Assembly (NCBI GenBank): GCA_903908495.1
Contig: CAIVSK010000014.1
Coordinates: 1-64,000, forward strand
Direction: 5' to 3'
DNA length: 64,000 bases
DNA from: Akkermansiaceae bacterium
GTDB lineage: Bacteria > Verrucomicrobiota > Verrucomicrobiia > Verrucomicrobiales > Akkermansiaceae
The notes beneath the pieces are model-generated. The model made no database searches. It was not told the DNA's origin and worked only from the letters and a program-made list of their open reading frames with translations. Numbering within the stretch: position 1 is the stretch's first letter; every line of letters begins with the position of its first letter. Positions 1 to 8,540 of the stretch are shown here, piece by piece. The position numbers and the translations under genes were made by a program.

Positions 1-1294
1 CGGATTGCAGGTTGTACAATTCCTCGACGCCGGTTTCGTAAAAGCGGATCAGCTTCCAATCGCCGGCGCGAGCCACGCTGTAGGGCGAAATCGCCCCGCC
101 GTTCCAATAGTGTGGATAGTGCCAGAATAATTCCTGGTGTGCGGTCTGGGATTCGCCGCGCAGCAAGGGCACGATGCTCACGCCGTCCAGCGCCGAGCGG
201 CTGGCGGATTTGTCCGCGCCGGCCAGTTCGAGCAGCGTCGGAAACCAATCCATCGTGATGACCGGTGTGTCACACACGCTGCCGGCGCACGTCACGCCCG
301 GCAGTTTGACGAGCAGCGGCACGCGCAATCCGCCTTCATAAGCAAACCCCTTGCCTTTGCGCAGCGGAAAGTTCGACGTGGCCGGCGGCGTGCCTGCATG
401 CACCACCCCACCGTTGTCGGAAGTGAAGACGATGAGCGTGCGCTCGGCCAGATGCAACTCGTCGAGCTTTTTGACGATGCGCCCGACGCTCTCATCGACG
501 CTGGCCATCATGGCGGCATAAACCTTGTTGTTCTGGCCGTTCGCTCCGGGCCGGTCGGCGTATGAGTCGATCAACTCCTGCTTGCCCATCAGCGGCATGT
601 GGACGGCGTAGTGGCAGAAGTTCAGGTAGAACGGCTTGTCCTTGTTAGCTTCGATGAAGTGCAGCGCCTCATCCGTCAGTTGGTCGGTGAGATACGCCCC
701 TTTCTGACCGCCGCGTTCTGACAAGCCGGGGACATGATGTGAAGCATTCGGGGCACCGAAGGGCCAGAAATATGACGCCGGATGGCCGATGTCGCCGCCG
801 CCGATGTTGGTGTCGAAGCCCTGAAATTGAGGGAGAAACTTGCCGCCGCCGAGATGCCATTTGCCGAGGTGGCAGGTGGCGTAGCCGAGGTGCTTGAGGC
901 CGGTGGCGAGAGTGGTTTCCTCCAGTGGCAAATTCTGCTGCCAGGCGGGCAGTTCGAAGCGGCTGTTGGCGGGTGCGCTTTCGCCGGGGATCCAGTCGGT
1001 GATGTGCAGCCGCGCCGGGTACTTGCCTGTCATCAGGGCTGCCCGCGTCGGCGAGCAGACCGCACAGGCCGCGTAAGCCGCGGTGAAGCGCATGGCCGAT
1101 GCGGCCAGCGCATCCAGCTGCGGGGTCAAGTAATACTTGCTGCCAAAACAGCCGCCGTCGGCCCACCCCATGTCATCCATCAAAATGAAAACGATGTTGG
1201 GCTGGGGCTTGGTGGCAGAATCTGCGGCCGCGAGCCGCTGCGGCGCCGCCAGGCCTAGCATCAGGGTGGCGAGGGTGACCAGATATCGTCTCAT
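1..1294 (-). CDS. Secreted sulfatase (arylsulfatase A type), 3' end cut by the window edge
   Basis: Reading from an ATG at 1294 towards position 1 gives an open frame of about 431 residues with no stop inside the window, so the C-terminus is missing. An N-terminal signal peptide (about residues 1-24) is followed by PNIVFILMDDMGW, the metal-binding start of alkaline-phosphatase-superfamily sulfatases. Residues 80-84 read CSPTR, the CxPxR motif whose cysteine is converted to formylglycine by a maturase. Further family marks are GKWHLGG near residue 143 and FTSDNGG about residue 294. It should remove sulfate esters from a polysaccharide in the periplasm or outside the cell. The exact substrate cannot be read from the sequence. 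It is transcribed divergently from the MYG1-like gene. With the rhamnosidases and mannosidase elsewhere in the window it fits a polysaccharide-degrading lifestyle. No anaerobic sulfatase maturase gene is present here. Confidence 0.93.
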   Translation of the reverse strand, partial: MRRYLVTLATLMLGLAAPQRLAAADSATKPQPNIVFILMDDMGWADGGCFGSKYYLTPQLDALAASAMRFTAAYAACAVCSPTRAALMTGKYPARLHITDWIPGESAPANSRFELPAWQQNLPLEETTLATGLKHLGYATCHLGKWHLGGGKFLPQFQGFDTNIGGGDIGHPASYFWPFGAPNASHHVPGLSERGGQKGAYLTDQLTDEALHFIEANKDKPFYLNFCHYAVHMPLMGKQELIDSYADRPGANGQNNKVYAAMMASVDESVGRIVKKLDELHLAERTLIVFTSDNGGVVHAGTPPATSNFPLRKGKGFAYEGGLRVPLLVKLPGVTCAGSVCDTPVITMDWFPTLLELAGADKSASRSALDGVSIVPLLRGESQTAHQELFWHYPHYWNGGAISPYSVARAGDWKLIRFYETGVEELYNLQS

Positions 1295-1502
1295 GAGGTT
1301 GGGGGAGGTTCTCACGGCTGGAAATTTGCCGTGGCGGGATCGATAAATAGGCTGCTGGCGCGGGTGTGTCCATGATTCTCACTGATGATTGCTTTTACCG
1401 CGCTAGCAGCGGGCTGGATCAGTTCGTGGACGCCACCCGGGAGAGCCAAGCGGAATGAGTTGCCAATCACGCCCGGCTCGGCGAGCCTCCGCCCACCGCT
1501 CC

Positions 1503-2366
1503 ATGAATATTTCCCTGATCGTGACCCACCCCGGAGGCTCGCACAAAGACGAGTTTCTCGCCTGCTGCGTGCTGCTGGCCCATGGCCCCGCCCCCATTGT
1601 GCGGCGGGAACCCACCGGCGATGACCTCGCGGATGCCTCGATTGCGGTGGTGGATGTGGGCGGCCAACACCAGCCGGACCTGGTGAATTTCGACCATCAC
1701 CAGTTTCCGCGGGACCATCCGCCGATGTGCGCGCTGAGCCTCGTGCTGCAGTATCTCGGGGTTTACGACGATGCTCTTTCGTTTTGCGACTGGCTGGAAC
1801 CCACCGAGTGGCTCGATACCCGCGGCCCGCAGGAAACGTCCCGCTGGCTTGGCATCGAGCGCAGCACCCTGGCCAAACTTAATTCCCCCATCGATGTCAC
1901 CCTGCTGCGGCGCTTCGCCGCCGTCACCACGCTGGATCATGGCGACCCCCTGTGGCAGGTGATGCGCTGGATTGGCGAGGACCTCGTCAACTACTTGAAA
2001 AACCTGAGGCAGCGCCTTGATTTCATCGCCGAAGTCGGCGAATTCTGGCAAATTGATTCCGCCTCGGGTCCGTTCCATGTGCTCTACCTGCCCCGCACCG
2101 ATCCGCTGCCGGAGGAGCCATCGTCGGGGCTCGGGCGATTCATCGACAGCCACCCCGCCGGACTCAAAGTGGTCGGCTTGGTTTACCCGGACCGCCGGGG
2201 CGCGGGTTTCGGACTGTCGCGCCACAACGACCACCCGGGGTTGGATTTCACCCGCATCGGCGGCTGTGACGACGTGCATTTCGCCCACGCCCGCGGATTT
2301 GTCGCCAAGACCTCGGCCACCCAGCCGGATCGGCTGCGGGAGTTGCTCGTCCGGTCATGGGGGTGA
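1503..2366 (+). CDS. MYG1-like DHH-type phosphoesterase / exonuclease family protein
   Basis: The protein has 287 residues from the ATG at 1503. An upstream in-frame start at 1455 would add 16 residues that look non-conserved, while MNISLIVTHPGG starts right at the conserved core. The N-terminal motif THPGGSHKDE (residues 8-17) matches the metal-binding THxGxxHxDE of the MYG1/UPF0160 family. VDVGG (50-54) and FDHHQ (63-67) match the later aspartate and DHH elements. Eukaryotic MYG1 is a 3'-5' RNA exonuclease. Bacterial members are assigned to the DHH phosphoesterase superfamily, and their in vivo substrate is generally unknown. No signal peptide is seen, so it should be cytoplasmic. It stands alone, divergent from the sulfatase. 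The family call rests on motif order; the substrate is not inferred. Confidence 0.72.
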   Translation: MNISLIVTHPGGSHKDEFLACCVLLAHGPAPIVRREPTGDDLADASIAVVDVGGQHQPDLVNFDHHQFPRDHPPMCALSLVLQYLGVYDDALSFCDWLEPTEWLDTRGPQETSRWLGIERSTLAKLNSPIDVTLLRRFAAVTTLDHGDPLWQVMRWIGEDLVNYLKNLRQRLDFIAEVGEFWQIDSASGPFHVLYLPRTDPLPEEPSSGLGRFIDSHPAGLKVVGLVYPDRRGAGFGLSRHNDHPGLDFTRIGGCDDVHFAHARGFVAKTSATQPDRLRELLVRSWG

Positions 2367-3002
2367 GTCGAGACCCGGCACCGAATATTCGCAAAGTTTA
2401 ACATAATCCCCAATTCTCGGCCCTTTCACGTTCAAATCTGTCGAGTTTTGCTCCGGCAAAAAACCCGGTTTTGAATCACCCTCCGACACCTCCGGCCTTG
2501 CGGGCACCCGCTGCGCTGGTATGGGCGCATTCCTTCACCGCCGATTGGCCGCGGGATAGCGTAGGGGAACCGGTTGGCACGATATCAGGCGCACTGCATC
2601 CTTGAAAATGCCCGTCCTGATGGGACCGGCCCGGGCGGCGGAAAAATCCGCCGAGCCTCGCGTGGGGCGGCTGTCTGTCGCACCCGGCATAGGCAAACCA
2701 CGCAGCGCCCATGCGGGATCAGCAGTCGGATCCACAGCGGCCTCACTTGAGAAGCATCACGCCGCGGTCTCTGCCACATTCCCAATGTGTCAGAAATGTC
2801 GCAATCAAGAAATTGCCAGAGTTTATATCCTGCGACTAATTTGTGCTCATGAACGGTTGCCCACGCGATTTGAATTCATCCATGATCATTCCTAATACCG
2901 GAATGCACACATGTATTGCCGTCATCCGCCGATCCTGCCGTTTTATCTAACTGTTGCCTTCGCCATACGCAATCCAATCCACCCATCAAGCACCATCCAA
3001 TC
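2367..3002 (+). other. 636-bp intergenic region without a convincing gene
   Basis: Short frames exist here but none has a plausible product. The stretch contains a small perfect hairpin, GGCGGA-AAAA-TCCGCC at 2637-2652. It also holds a possible sigma-70 promoter, TTGCCA at 2814-2819, 18 bp, then TAATTT at 2838-2843, which would leave a leader of about 150 nt before the ATG at 3003. A lone AATTGCCA at 2811 resembles the half-site found in the rhamnosidase island, but no second half lies 21 bp away. Confidence 0.45.
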
Positions 3003-6000
3003 ATGAAACAGAACCACAAATATCACTGGCTCCGCTCCACACTTTTTATCGCCGGCCTCGCAAGCATCACCGGCCTATACATGCCCAGCGCCCGCGCCGC
3101 GTTCGCCTTCAGCGGAGTTGCCGCGGGCGACGCCACGAGTGATAGCATCACGCTGTGGACCCGCGCTGCGGACGACGTGTCACCGCTCACCTCAACCGTG
3201 ACGATGACGCTCGCCACCGATAGCGCGATGACTAATATCGTCACCACCAGCAGCGGCACCACGACGCCGGGCAGCGACTACACCTTGAAGTTCGCCACCA
3301 CCGGCCTGAATGCCGCCACGGTCTACTATTATAGCTTCTTCGAGCCGGTGTCCGGTACCTCCAGCAACATCGGCAAGTTCAAAACCGCAGCAGCGGCCAC
3401 CGCTGCCGTGCCGGTGCACTTCGCCTTCAGCGGCGACTATGATGGCCTCATGCGCCCGTACACGCTGGGCAATGGCTTCACGGCCAACAACTTCGACTTC
3501 TTCATGAACGTCGGCGATACCATCTATGAGACTGCCAGCAGCGGCTCGGCGGCGGTAACCGGCTCGGGCTCGTTCGGTGCCGGTTTGCCAATCAATGCCA
3601 GCGGAGCCACCATGAGCGCGCTCTACGCCGATTATACCCGCAAGTACCGCGAGCAATTCGTCGCGGTCAACCCCGGCGGCCAGAACGGCTTGCAGGACAT
3701 GTTCGCCGCGCAGGGCAACTACACTTTGTTAGATAATCACGAGCTGGGCAACAAGCAATACATGCACGGCGGCGCTGCCGCCGGCGGCAGCGTTGGCGAT
3801 GCCCCCACTGGCAGGGGCGTTGATCCGTCTATCAGCTCGAATGATGTCAATATCAGTTCCACATTCATCAATAAAACGCAGGGATTCACCAAGCTTATAT
3901 CGGCATTCACCGACTATCAGCCGATCACCAATCGCGGCATCATCAGCGCCCCGGGAGATCCCCGCAGCGACGGCACGCAGCAACTCTATATGTCACAACA
4001 GTGGGGCAAAAACGCGATCCTTATCAACACCGATTCCCGCTCCTACCGGGACATCCGCCTCCGCACCCCAGGCAACGTGGACGATAGCGGCTCCCGCGCC
4101 GATAACCCCGGCCGCACCCTGCTCGGTGCCACCCAACTCGCATGGCTTCAACAGACGCTGCTCAATGCCCAGCATGCCGGAACCGCGTGGAAATTTGTGG
4201 CCATCTCGGACCCGATCGACCAAATCGGGCCGATCGGCGGGGCCCTCACCGGGTCTCTGACCGCCGTCAATAGCGACGGTGGCAAAGCATGGCAGGGCGG
4301 CTATCGGGCGGAGCGCAATTTGCTTCTCAAGTTCATTGCTGACAACCAGATTCGCAACGTGGTGTTCCTGAGCACTGACGATCACCAGAATCGCATCAAC
4401 GAAATCCTCTATTCGCCCTCCGGCGTCACCGGCCCCGGCAGCCCCGGCGCGGCTGGCCTGACCACCGCGCAGATCCAGGCACTCTACAAGCCGGTGCCTT
4501 ATTGCTTTGAGATTGTTGACGGCCCGTTCGGTGCCACCGGTCCGGAAGCCATCACCAATCACAGCTTCGCCAATACCAAGGCGATTGCCGATGATCTGGC
4601 ATCCCGCCAAGGCACCGCCGGCATCGATCCCATTGGCCTCAGCTCGAGCTATCCCGGATTGCACAACGTGCAGCGCGACAAGGACGGGGTGTTGGTGAAC
4701 GAAACCACGCCCCAGGCCGCGGACTTCTACAGCCCTGACACCTTCAACTACAACACCCTCGACGTGAGCGCCGACGGCAGAACGTTGACGGTGAAGTCCA
4801 TCGGCGTCAATTCGTATGCCCAAAACAACCGGGTTGAAGCGAATACCGGCAACCAGGCCGGCAACACTCCGCGCACCATCTTCAGCTTCCAGGTGGACGC
4901 CTTCAATCCCCTCAGCAAAATCGATCACATCATCGTGGTCTATCAGGAGAACTGGAGCTTCGACAGCCTCTACGGCAGCTTCCCCGGTGCCAACGGCCGG
5001 GCCAATGCCAGCCCGGCTTCTCTCAACCAGATAGATCGGCTCAACGGCAACCTCATCGCCAGCGAGTTGGGGTCCAATAACTATAACAACCCGTCGAAGA
5101 CATCCCCATTGCAGAACACCCCGCCACAGCCGCTCAATGCCGCTGGTGCCATTGATGCCAGCTTCCCGACCAACCTCAACACCCTGGCTCCCTTCAATGC
5201 ATCCAGCTATATTGCCCCATCCGCCACCACCGGGGATATCTTCCATCGGTACTGGCAGGAGCAATTCCAGACCAGTGGAGTCATCAGTCCGGCAAGCGGC
5301 CCGTTCAGCGAGGCTGGCAACAACAGCGGCTTCATGAGCTGGAGTGACAATCCGGGACTGGTCATGAGCTATTACGATGCCTCCAACCTCCCCGAGGGTC
5401 TGCTCGCACAGCAATACACCATGTGCGACAACTTTTTCCACTCGGCGTTTGGCGGGTCGTTCCTCAACCATCAGTTTCTGATCGCTGCGGCACCCCCGGT
5501 TTACACCCATATGCCCGTTGGCAACAATGCCAACATCGCCTATCTTGACGCCAACGGCGTGTTCGTCCAAAATACCAGCGGCCCCAGCGCCGGAAAGATC
5601 GTGCGCGATGGCAACATCACCCCGGTGGCCGGTGACCAGATCAGCGTCACGCTCAACGGAGTGGCCAACACACCCGTGACGCTTGGCGCCGCCAACACGG
5701 AAGTCTTTGCGGGAAATCCCGGGACGACCTTTGATAAGCACTACGCGGTCAATACCATCTTCTCCGCCAACCTGCAGTCCCACGGCTCAAGCCTCAACTC
5801 GCTCAACCTGCTGCCCTCGCAGAATAACACCAACCCGGCTGACCCGGACTATCACATCAACATCGGCGATCTGCTCGATTCCGCCAATGTCTCCTGGAAG
5901 TGGTATTCCGGCGGCTGGGAACAAGCGCTGCAAAGTTCTCCTAACAACCCTGTCACGCTCGGCGCACCCGCCGCTCCCAGCCTGTTTCAGTGGCATCACC

Positions 6001-6833
6001 AGGCGTTTGCCTTCTTCGAGAAATCCAAGCCGTTCGACGCCAGCCAGCCCGATGGTCGCAATCCATATGCCAGCGCGCATCTGCAGGACGAAACGGTTCT
6101 CTACACCGATATTGCCAACAGCACGCTGCCGGCAGTGTCCTTCGTCAAGTTCCTCGGCCCCGACAACGAGCATCCCGGCTACGCCTCGCTGCAGCAGGGC
6201 CAGCAGCACGTCGCCGATCTTGTCGCCAAGATCCAGTCCAATCCCGGTCTCTGGGCGCACACCGCCATTATCGTCACCTACGACGAGCACGGCGGTCGCT
6301 GGGACCACGTCACCCCGCCGCAGCGCGATATCTGGGGTCCGGGCGTGCGGGTTCCCACCATCGTGATCTCACCACTGGCCAGACAGGCCTACGTCGATCA
6401 CACCCAGTACGACACCTCGTCGGTTCTCAAGACCATTGAGCAGCGTTTTGGCTTGCCTTCGCTGACTCCAGCCGACGCCGCTGTCAACAGCTTGGCAGGT
6501 GTTTTCACCACCACCCAAGTGACCCGCGGCGGTTTCACCTTCGACCGTCGGACTAACAAGATGGTGCAGCAAATCACAGTGACCAACAACGGTGCGACGC
6601 CACTGGCGGGACCCCTCTCCGTGGCCTTCGATAACCTGTCGGCCACCACCACGTTGGCGAATGCCAGCGGCACGACGGCCAATGGCGTCCCGTTGGGTAG
6701 CCCGTATGTGACGGTGACCGGTGCTGATCTGGCGCCGGGAGCATCGGTGAGTGCGGTGCTCCAGTTCACCCGGCCGGCCACCGGTGGCATCAGCTATGGT
6801 GCCCGAATCATCACCGCCACCGCTAATCCCTGA
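3003..6833 (+). CDS. Secreted bifunctional phosphatase: PhoD-like domain fused to a phospholipase C/acid phosphatase-type phosphoesterase
   Basis: A 1276-residue protein. The ATG at 3003 is preferred over 2916 because it directly precedes a signal peptide (MKQNHKYHWLRSTLFIAGL and onward, cleaved after ARA near residue 35). Residues about 37-620 resemble PhoD alkaline phosphatases: a Fn3-like start (FSGVAAGDATSDSITLWTRA), FAFSGDYDG near 140, NVGDTIYE near 168, LLDNHELGNK near 242, and STDDHQNRIN near 460. From residue about 639 a second enzyme begins, with the phosphoesterase-family (phospholipase C/AcpA) start DHIIVVYQENWSFDSLYG, then FFHSAFGGS, VTYDEHGGRWDHV near 1091 and VRVPTIVISPLA. The last roughly 100 residues look like an Ig-like beta-sandwich. 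Both halves appear to keep their metal-binding residues. Likely role: release of phosphate from organic phosphoesters outside the cytoplasm. Phosphate control is plausible, but no Pho box was identified. Confidence 0.88.
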   Translation: MKQNHKYHWLRSTLFIAGLASITGLYMPSARAAFAFSGVAAGDATSDSITLWTRAADDVSPLTSTVTMTLATDSAMTNIVTTSSGTTTPGSDYTLKFATTGLNAATVYYYSFFEPVSGTSSNIGKFKTAAAATAAVPVHFAFSGDYDGLMRPYTLGNGFTANNFDFFMNVGDTIYETASSGSAAVTGSGSFGAGLPINASGATMSALYADYTRKYREQFVAVNPGGQNGLQDMFAAQGNYTLLDNHELGNKQYMHGGAAAGGSVGDAPTGRGVDPSISSNDVNISSTFINKTQGFTKLISAFTDYQPITNRGIISAPGDPRSDGTQQLYMSQQWGKNAILINTDSRSYRDIRLRTPGNVDDSGSRADNPGRTLLGATQLAWLQQTLLNAQHAGTAWKFVAISDPIDQIGPIGGALTGSLTAVNSDGGKAWQGGYRAERNLLLKFIADNQIRNVVFLSTDDHQNRINEILYSPSGVTGPGSPGAAGLTTAQIQALYKPVPYCFEIVDGPFGATGPEAITNHSFANTKAIADDLASRQGTAGIDPIGLSSSYPGLHNVQRDKDGVLVNETTPQAADFYSPDTFNYNTLDVSADGRTLTVKSIGVNSYAQNNRVEANTGNQAGNTPRTIFSFQVDAFNPLSKIDHIIVVYQENWSFDSLYGSFPGANGRANASPASLNQIDRLNGNLIASELGSNNYNNPSKTSPLQNTPPQPLNAAGAIDASFPTNLNTLAPFNASSYIAPSATTGDIFHRYWQEQFQTSGVISPASGPFSEAGNNSGFMSWSDNPGLVMSYYDASNLPEGLLAQQYTMCDNFFHSAFGGSFLNHQFLIAAAPPVYTHMPVGNNANIAYLDANGVFVQNTSGPSAGKIVRDGNITPVAGDQISVTLNGVANTPVTLGAANTEVFAGNPGTTFDKHYAVNTIFSANLQSHGSSLNSLNLLPSQNNTNPADPDYHINIGDLLDSANVSWKWYSGGWEQALQSSPNNPVTLGAPAAPSLFQWHHQAFAFFEKSKPFDASQPDGRNPYASAHLQDETVLYTDIANSTLPAVSFVKFLGPDNEHPGYASLQQGQQHVADLVAKIQSNPGLWAHTAIIVTYDEHGGRWDHVTPPQRDIWGPGVRVPTIVISPLARQAYVDHTQYDTSSVLKTIEQRFGLPSLTPADAAVNSLAGVFTTTQVTRGGFTFDRRTNKMVQQITVTNNGATPLAGPLSVAFDNLSATTTLANASGTTANGVPLGSPYVTVTGADLAPGASVSAVLQFTRPATGGISYGARIITATANP

Positions 6834-6851
6834 GCACTATGGTTTTGGCCG

Positions 6852-6872
6852 CGCGGCGTTCCACCCGCCGCG
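6852..6872 (+). terminator. Possible terminator hairpin after the phosphatase fusion gene
   Basis: A perfect 7-bp GC stem, CGCGGCG at 6852-6858 with CGCCGCG at 6866-6872, has a 7-nt loop. It lies 19 bp after the stop codon. Only a weak T-rich stretch follows, so Rho-independent activity is uncertain. Confidence 0.4.
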
Positions 6873-6920
6873 TTGTCTATCCCCCCCCGATTCAAGTCCA
6901 CTCAACCTTCCCACCCACCA

Positions 6921-7577
6921 ATGAAATACATGACATCCCACCGATTCCACGCCGCCAGCCTGATAGCAAGTGCCGCATTCCTGCTCGCCTCCTCTGCCAG
7001 CCGGGCCGCCGTCTATCATATAACAATCGACACCACCGCGCTGACGCTGCCCGGCAACCTGGGCTACGCGCCCTACTCGGTGGACATTCAATTGAACCCG
7101 GGCGACACCCTCAACACCAACACCGCAATCATCAGCAACTTCACCTTTGGTGGAGGCGCTGGAGCAATTGATGCCGCCAACTTGTTCGGCGGCGCGAGCG
7201 GTAACCTGCTCACCGGGGTTACCCTGACCGACAGCAGCCAGTACAATGAGTTCTATCAGTCATTCGGTGCCGGGACCAGTCTCGCATTCGATTTGTCGCT
7301 GACCCAGGTGGTCGGCTCCGGCCTCACTCCGGAGTCGTTCTCGATTGCCATTCTTGATGGCACCCTGGCGAACATTCCGACCAGCGGAGTGGGTGACAGT
7401 TTGCTGTTTGCCAATATCGACACCACCAATCCGCTGGCCGTCGGCCAACTCAATCTTGCCTCGGGTACCGGAGATTTCGCCGGAGTGAGTGTGACCGCAG
7501 TTCCCGAGCCCACCACCACAGTCTTCGGCCTGCTGGCCTGCGGCGCTGGAGTGTTGCGGCGCCGGCGGGTTGCCTAG
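6921..7577 (+). CDS. PEP-CTERM sorting-signal exoprotein
   Basis: A 218-residue exported protein. The start at 6921 (MKYMTSH) is chosen over 6873 because it directly precedes a signal peptide ending near SRA-AVYH. The body is rich in Gly, Ala, Asn and Thr with beta-type spacing (for example NFTFGGGAGAIDAANLFGG), as in small structural exoproteins. The C-terminus is a classic PEP-CTERM sorting signal: VPEPTTT, a hydrophobic stretch (VFGLLACGAGVL) and a basic tail (RRRR). Such proteins are sorted by exosortase in exopolysaccharide-producing Gram-negative bacteria. No exosortase gene is in this window. The protein's specific role is unknown. It lies 87 bp after the phosphatase fusion and is closed by a strong terminator. 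Confidence 0.88.
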   Translation: MKYMTSHRFHAASLIASAAFLLASSASRAAVYHITIDTTALTLPGNLGYAPYSVDIQLNPGDTLNTNTAIISNFTFGGGAGAIDAANLFGGASGNLLTGVTLTDSSQYNEFYQSFGAGTSLAFDLSLTQVVGSGLTPESFSIAILDGTLANIPTSGVGDSLLFANIDTTNPLAVGQLNLASGTGDFAGVSVTAVPEPTTTVFGLLACGAGVLRRRRVA

Positions 7578-7602
7578 CCGCCGATGCCCGGCAGTAGCCA
7601 CC

Positions 7603-7637
7603 AAGCCAGCCCTGGCCACAGGGCTGGCTTGCTGGTT
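7603..7637 (+). terminator. Strong intrinsic terminator after the PEP-CTERM gene
   Basis: A perfect 12-bp stem, AAGCCAGCCCTG at 7603-7614 and CAGGGCTGGCTT at 7619-7630, has a 4-nt loop and is followed by GCTGGTTTT. It lies 26 bp after the stop codon and should end transcription from 6921. Confidence 0.8.
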
Positions 7638-7934
7638 TTGAGGGGTTGTTACCTGGCCGCAAGACGTGCCGCCCAGCCCGCACTAAACGAATCCAGGCGT
7701 GCAAATGGCGATTCTCTACCAATTAGCGAATTTCTTTTCTTTTTACTTGGCCGGACGTGAGAATGGCTGTAGCGATCCCTTGCAGGCTTGGGTTAGCGCG
7801 CTGGCCGGCGCGATCCACAACGATCAAACCCAGTTCATTGTTTCCCACTATCGCAATCACCTCGCTGCCCGCACTGGTTTGGCGTCGTATGAAACCAGCC
7901 ATCGTCCAACTCCAATTCAGCAGACAATCCACTC
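7638..7934 (+). other. About 300 bp with no supported gene
   Basis: Open frames occur on both strands (7699-7956 plus, 7723-7932 minus), but neither has recognisable motifs and they contradict each other. The minus frame needs a GTG start. The base composition is more AT-rich than the flanking genes, which suits a non-coding or regulatory stretch. I see no clear promoter. Confidence 0.4.
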
Positions 7935-8240
7935 ATGTCGATCTTTGAGAATTTGAATACCAATAGTTTGCTATTGGGAGCATCGTGTATTGCTCTGGCC
8001 GCCCTAATCCTGCTTGGGATTGCCAGAAAGATAGTGGCCGTCCGGATCAGCAGGGGCGACAGTTGTCCGAAATGCCGCAAGCTGCAATTCCTGCGCGTGC
8101 GGCGGCGTTTGCACCAGCGCTTATTTTGTATGGGGATGCGTGCCCGGCGTTATCGATGCCAGAATCCCTCCTGCGAATGGGAGGGATTGCTCAGGTCTTC
8201 CGGCGGTGATGAGTTGATCAGCTCCAAACGAGACCGCTAG
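7935..8240 (+). CDS. Small membrane protein with a zinc-ribbon-like cytoplasmic tail
   Basis: A 101-residue product not recognised as a named family. Residues about 12-32 (LLLGASCIALAALILLGIA) form one transmembrane segment. The tail has CPKCRKLQFLRVRRRL, then YRCQNPSCEWEGLL, that is two Cys-x2-4-Cys pairs about 30 residues apart, as in zinc ribbons, with many arginines between them. This arrangement could bind nucleic acid or protein at the membrane, but no function is assigned. It lies upstream of the urea locus on the same strand. The sigma-54 promoter at 8508 makes co-transcription with urtB unnecessary. No clear Shine-Dalgarno sequence precedes the ATG. Confidence 0.6.
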   Translation: MSIFENLNTNSLLLGASCIALAALILLGIARKIVAVRISRGDSCPKCRKLQFLRVRRRLHQRLFCMGMRARRYRCQNPSCEWEGLLRSSGGDELISSKRDR

Positions 8241-8507
8241 TCCGCTGTCCCGGCGCGGGCAGCGAGCGAGCCTTCGCCGCAGTCCAAATCGCAGCCTTAG
8301 GCTCCGCGCAGGATGCACGTACCCCTGTGGCGCGACCATCCTGCCTGCCGCCATTCTGCAATTGGGTATACCCCCAAACACGGCAAGAAAACCGGTCGAG
8401 GTCAGGTGGCCTATGTCTCGCGGATGGCGGAGCCGGCGTGCCAGATGGGGATGCCGAGGACGCCGCCGCGCTGAAAATATTCCGCGTTATTTGCTGAGTT
8501 GGCGATT

Positions 8508-8523
8508 TGGCACAGTGATTGCT
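8508..8523 (+). promoter_or_regulatory. Sigma-54 (RpoN) promoter for urtB
   Basis: TGGCACAGTGATTGCT matches the -24/-12 consensus TGGCAC-N5-TTGC(A/T) at every defined position, with GG and GC separated by exactly 10 bp. It ends 17 bp before the urtB ATG at 8541. The predicted transcription start near 8534 leaves a leader of only about 7 nt. It also argues against the longer in-frame start at 8499, which would place the promoter inside the coding region. Confidence 0.75.
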
Positions 8524-8540
8524 GGCATCGTCCACCGAAC

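Noticed and set aside
1467..2288. 273-codon minus-strand frame opposite the MYG1-like gene
   Set aside because: The plus strand carries the conserved THPGGSHKDE and DHH motifs; the minus frame has none.
2574..2590. TGGCACG resembling a sigma-54 -24 element upstream of the phosphatase fusion
   Set aside because: There is no GC at the -12 position (GG appears after the 10-bp spacer), and it is more than 400 bp from the gene.
2809..2820. GAAATTGCCAGA upstream of the phosphatase fusion, resembling one rhamnosidase half-site
   Set aside because: No second half-site occurs 21 bp away, and the following bases lack the CAT element.
3993..5783. 596-codon open frame on the minus strand across the phosphatase fusion gene
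   Set aside because: It is antisense to a gene with two clear enzyme domains. Its sequence has no recognisable motif and the composition of a shadow frame in GC-rich DNA.
7699..7956. Small frames on both strands between the terminator at 7603 and the zinc-ribbon gene
   Set aside because: They conflict with each other, lack motifs and have poor start contexts.
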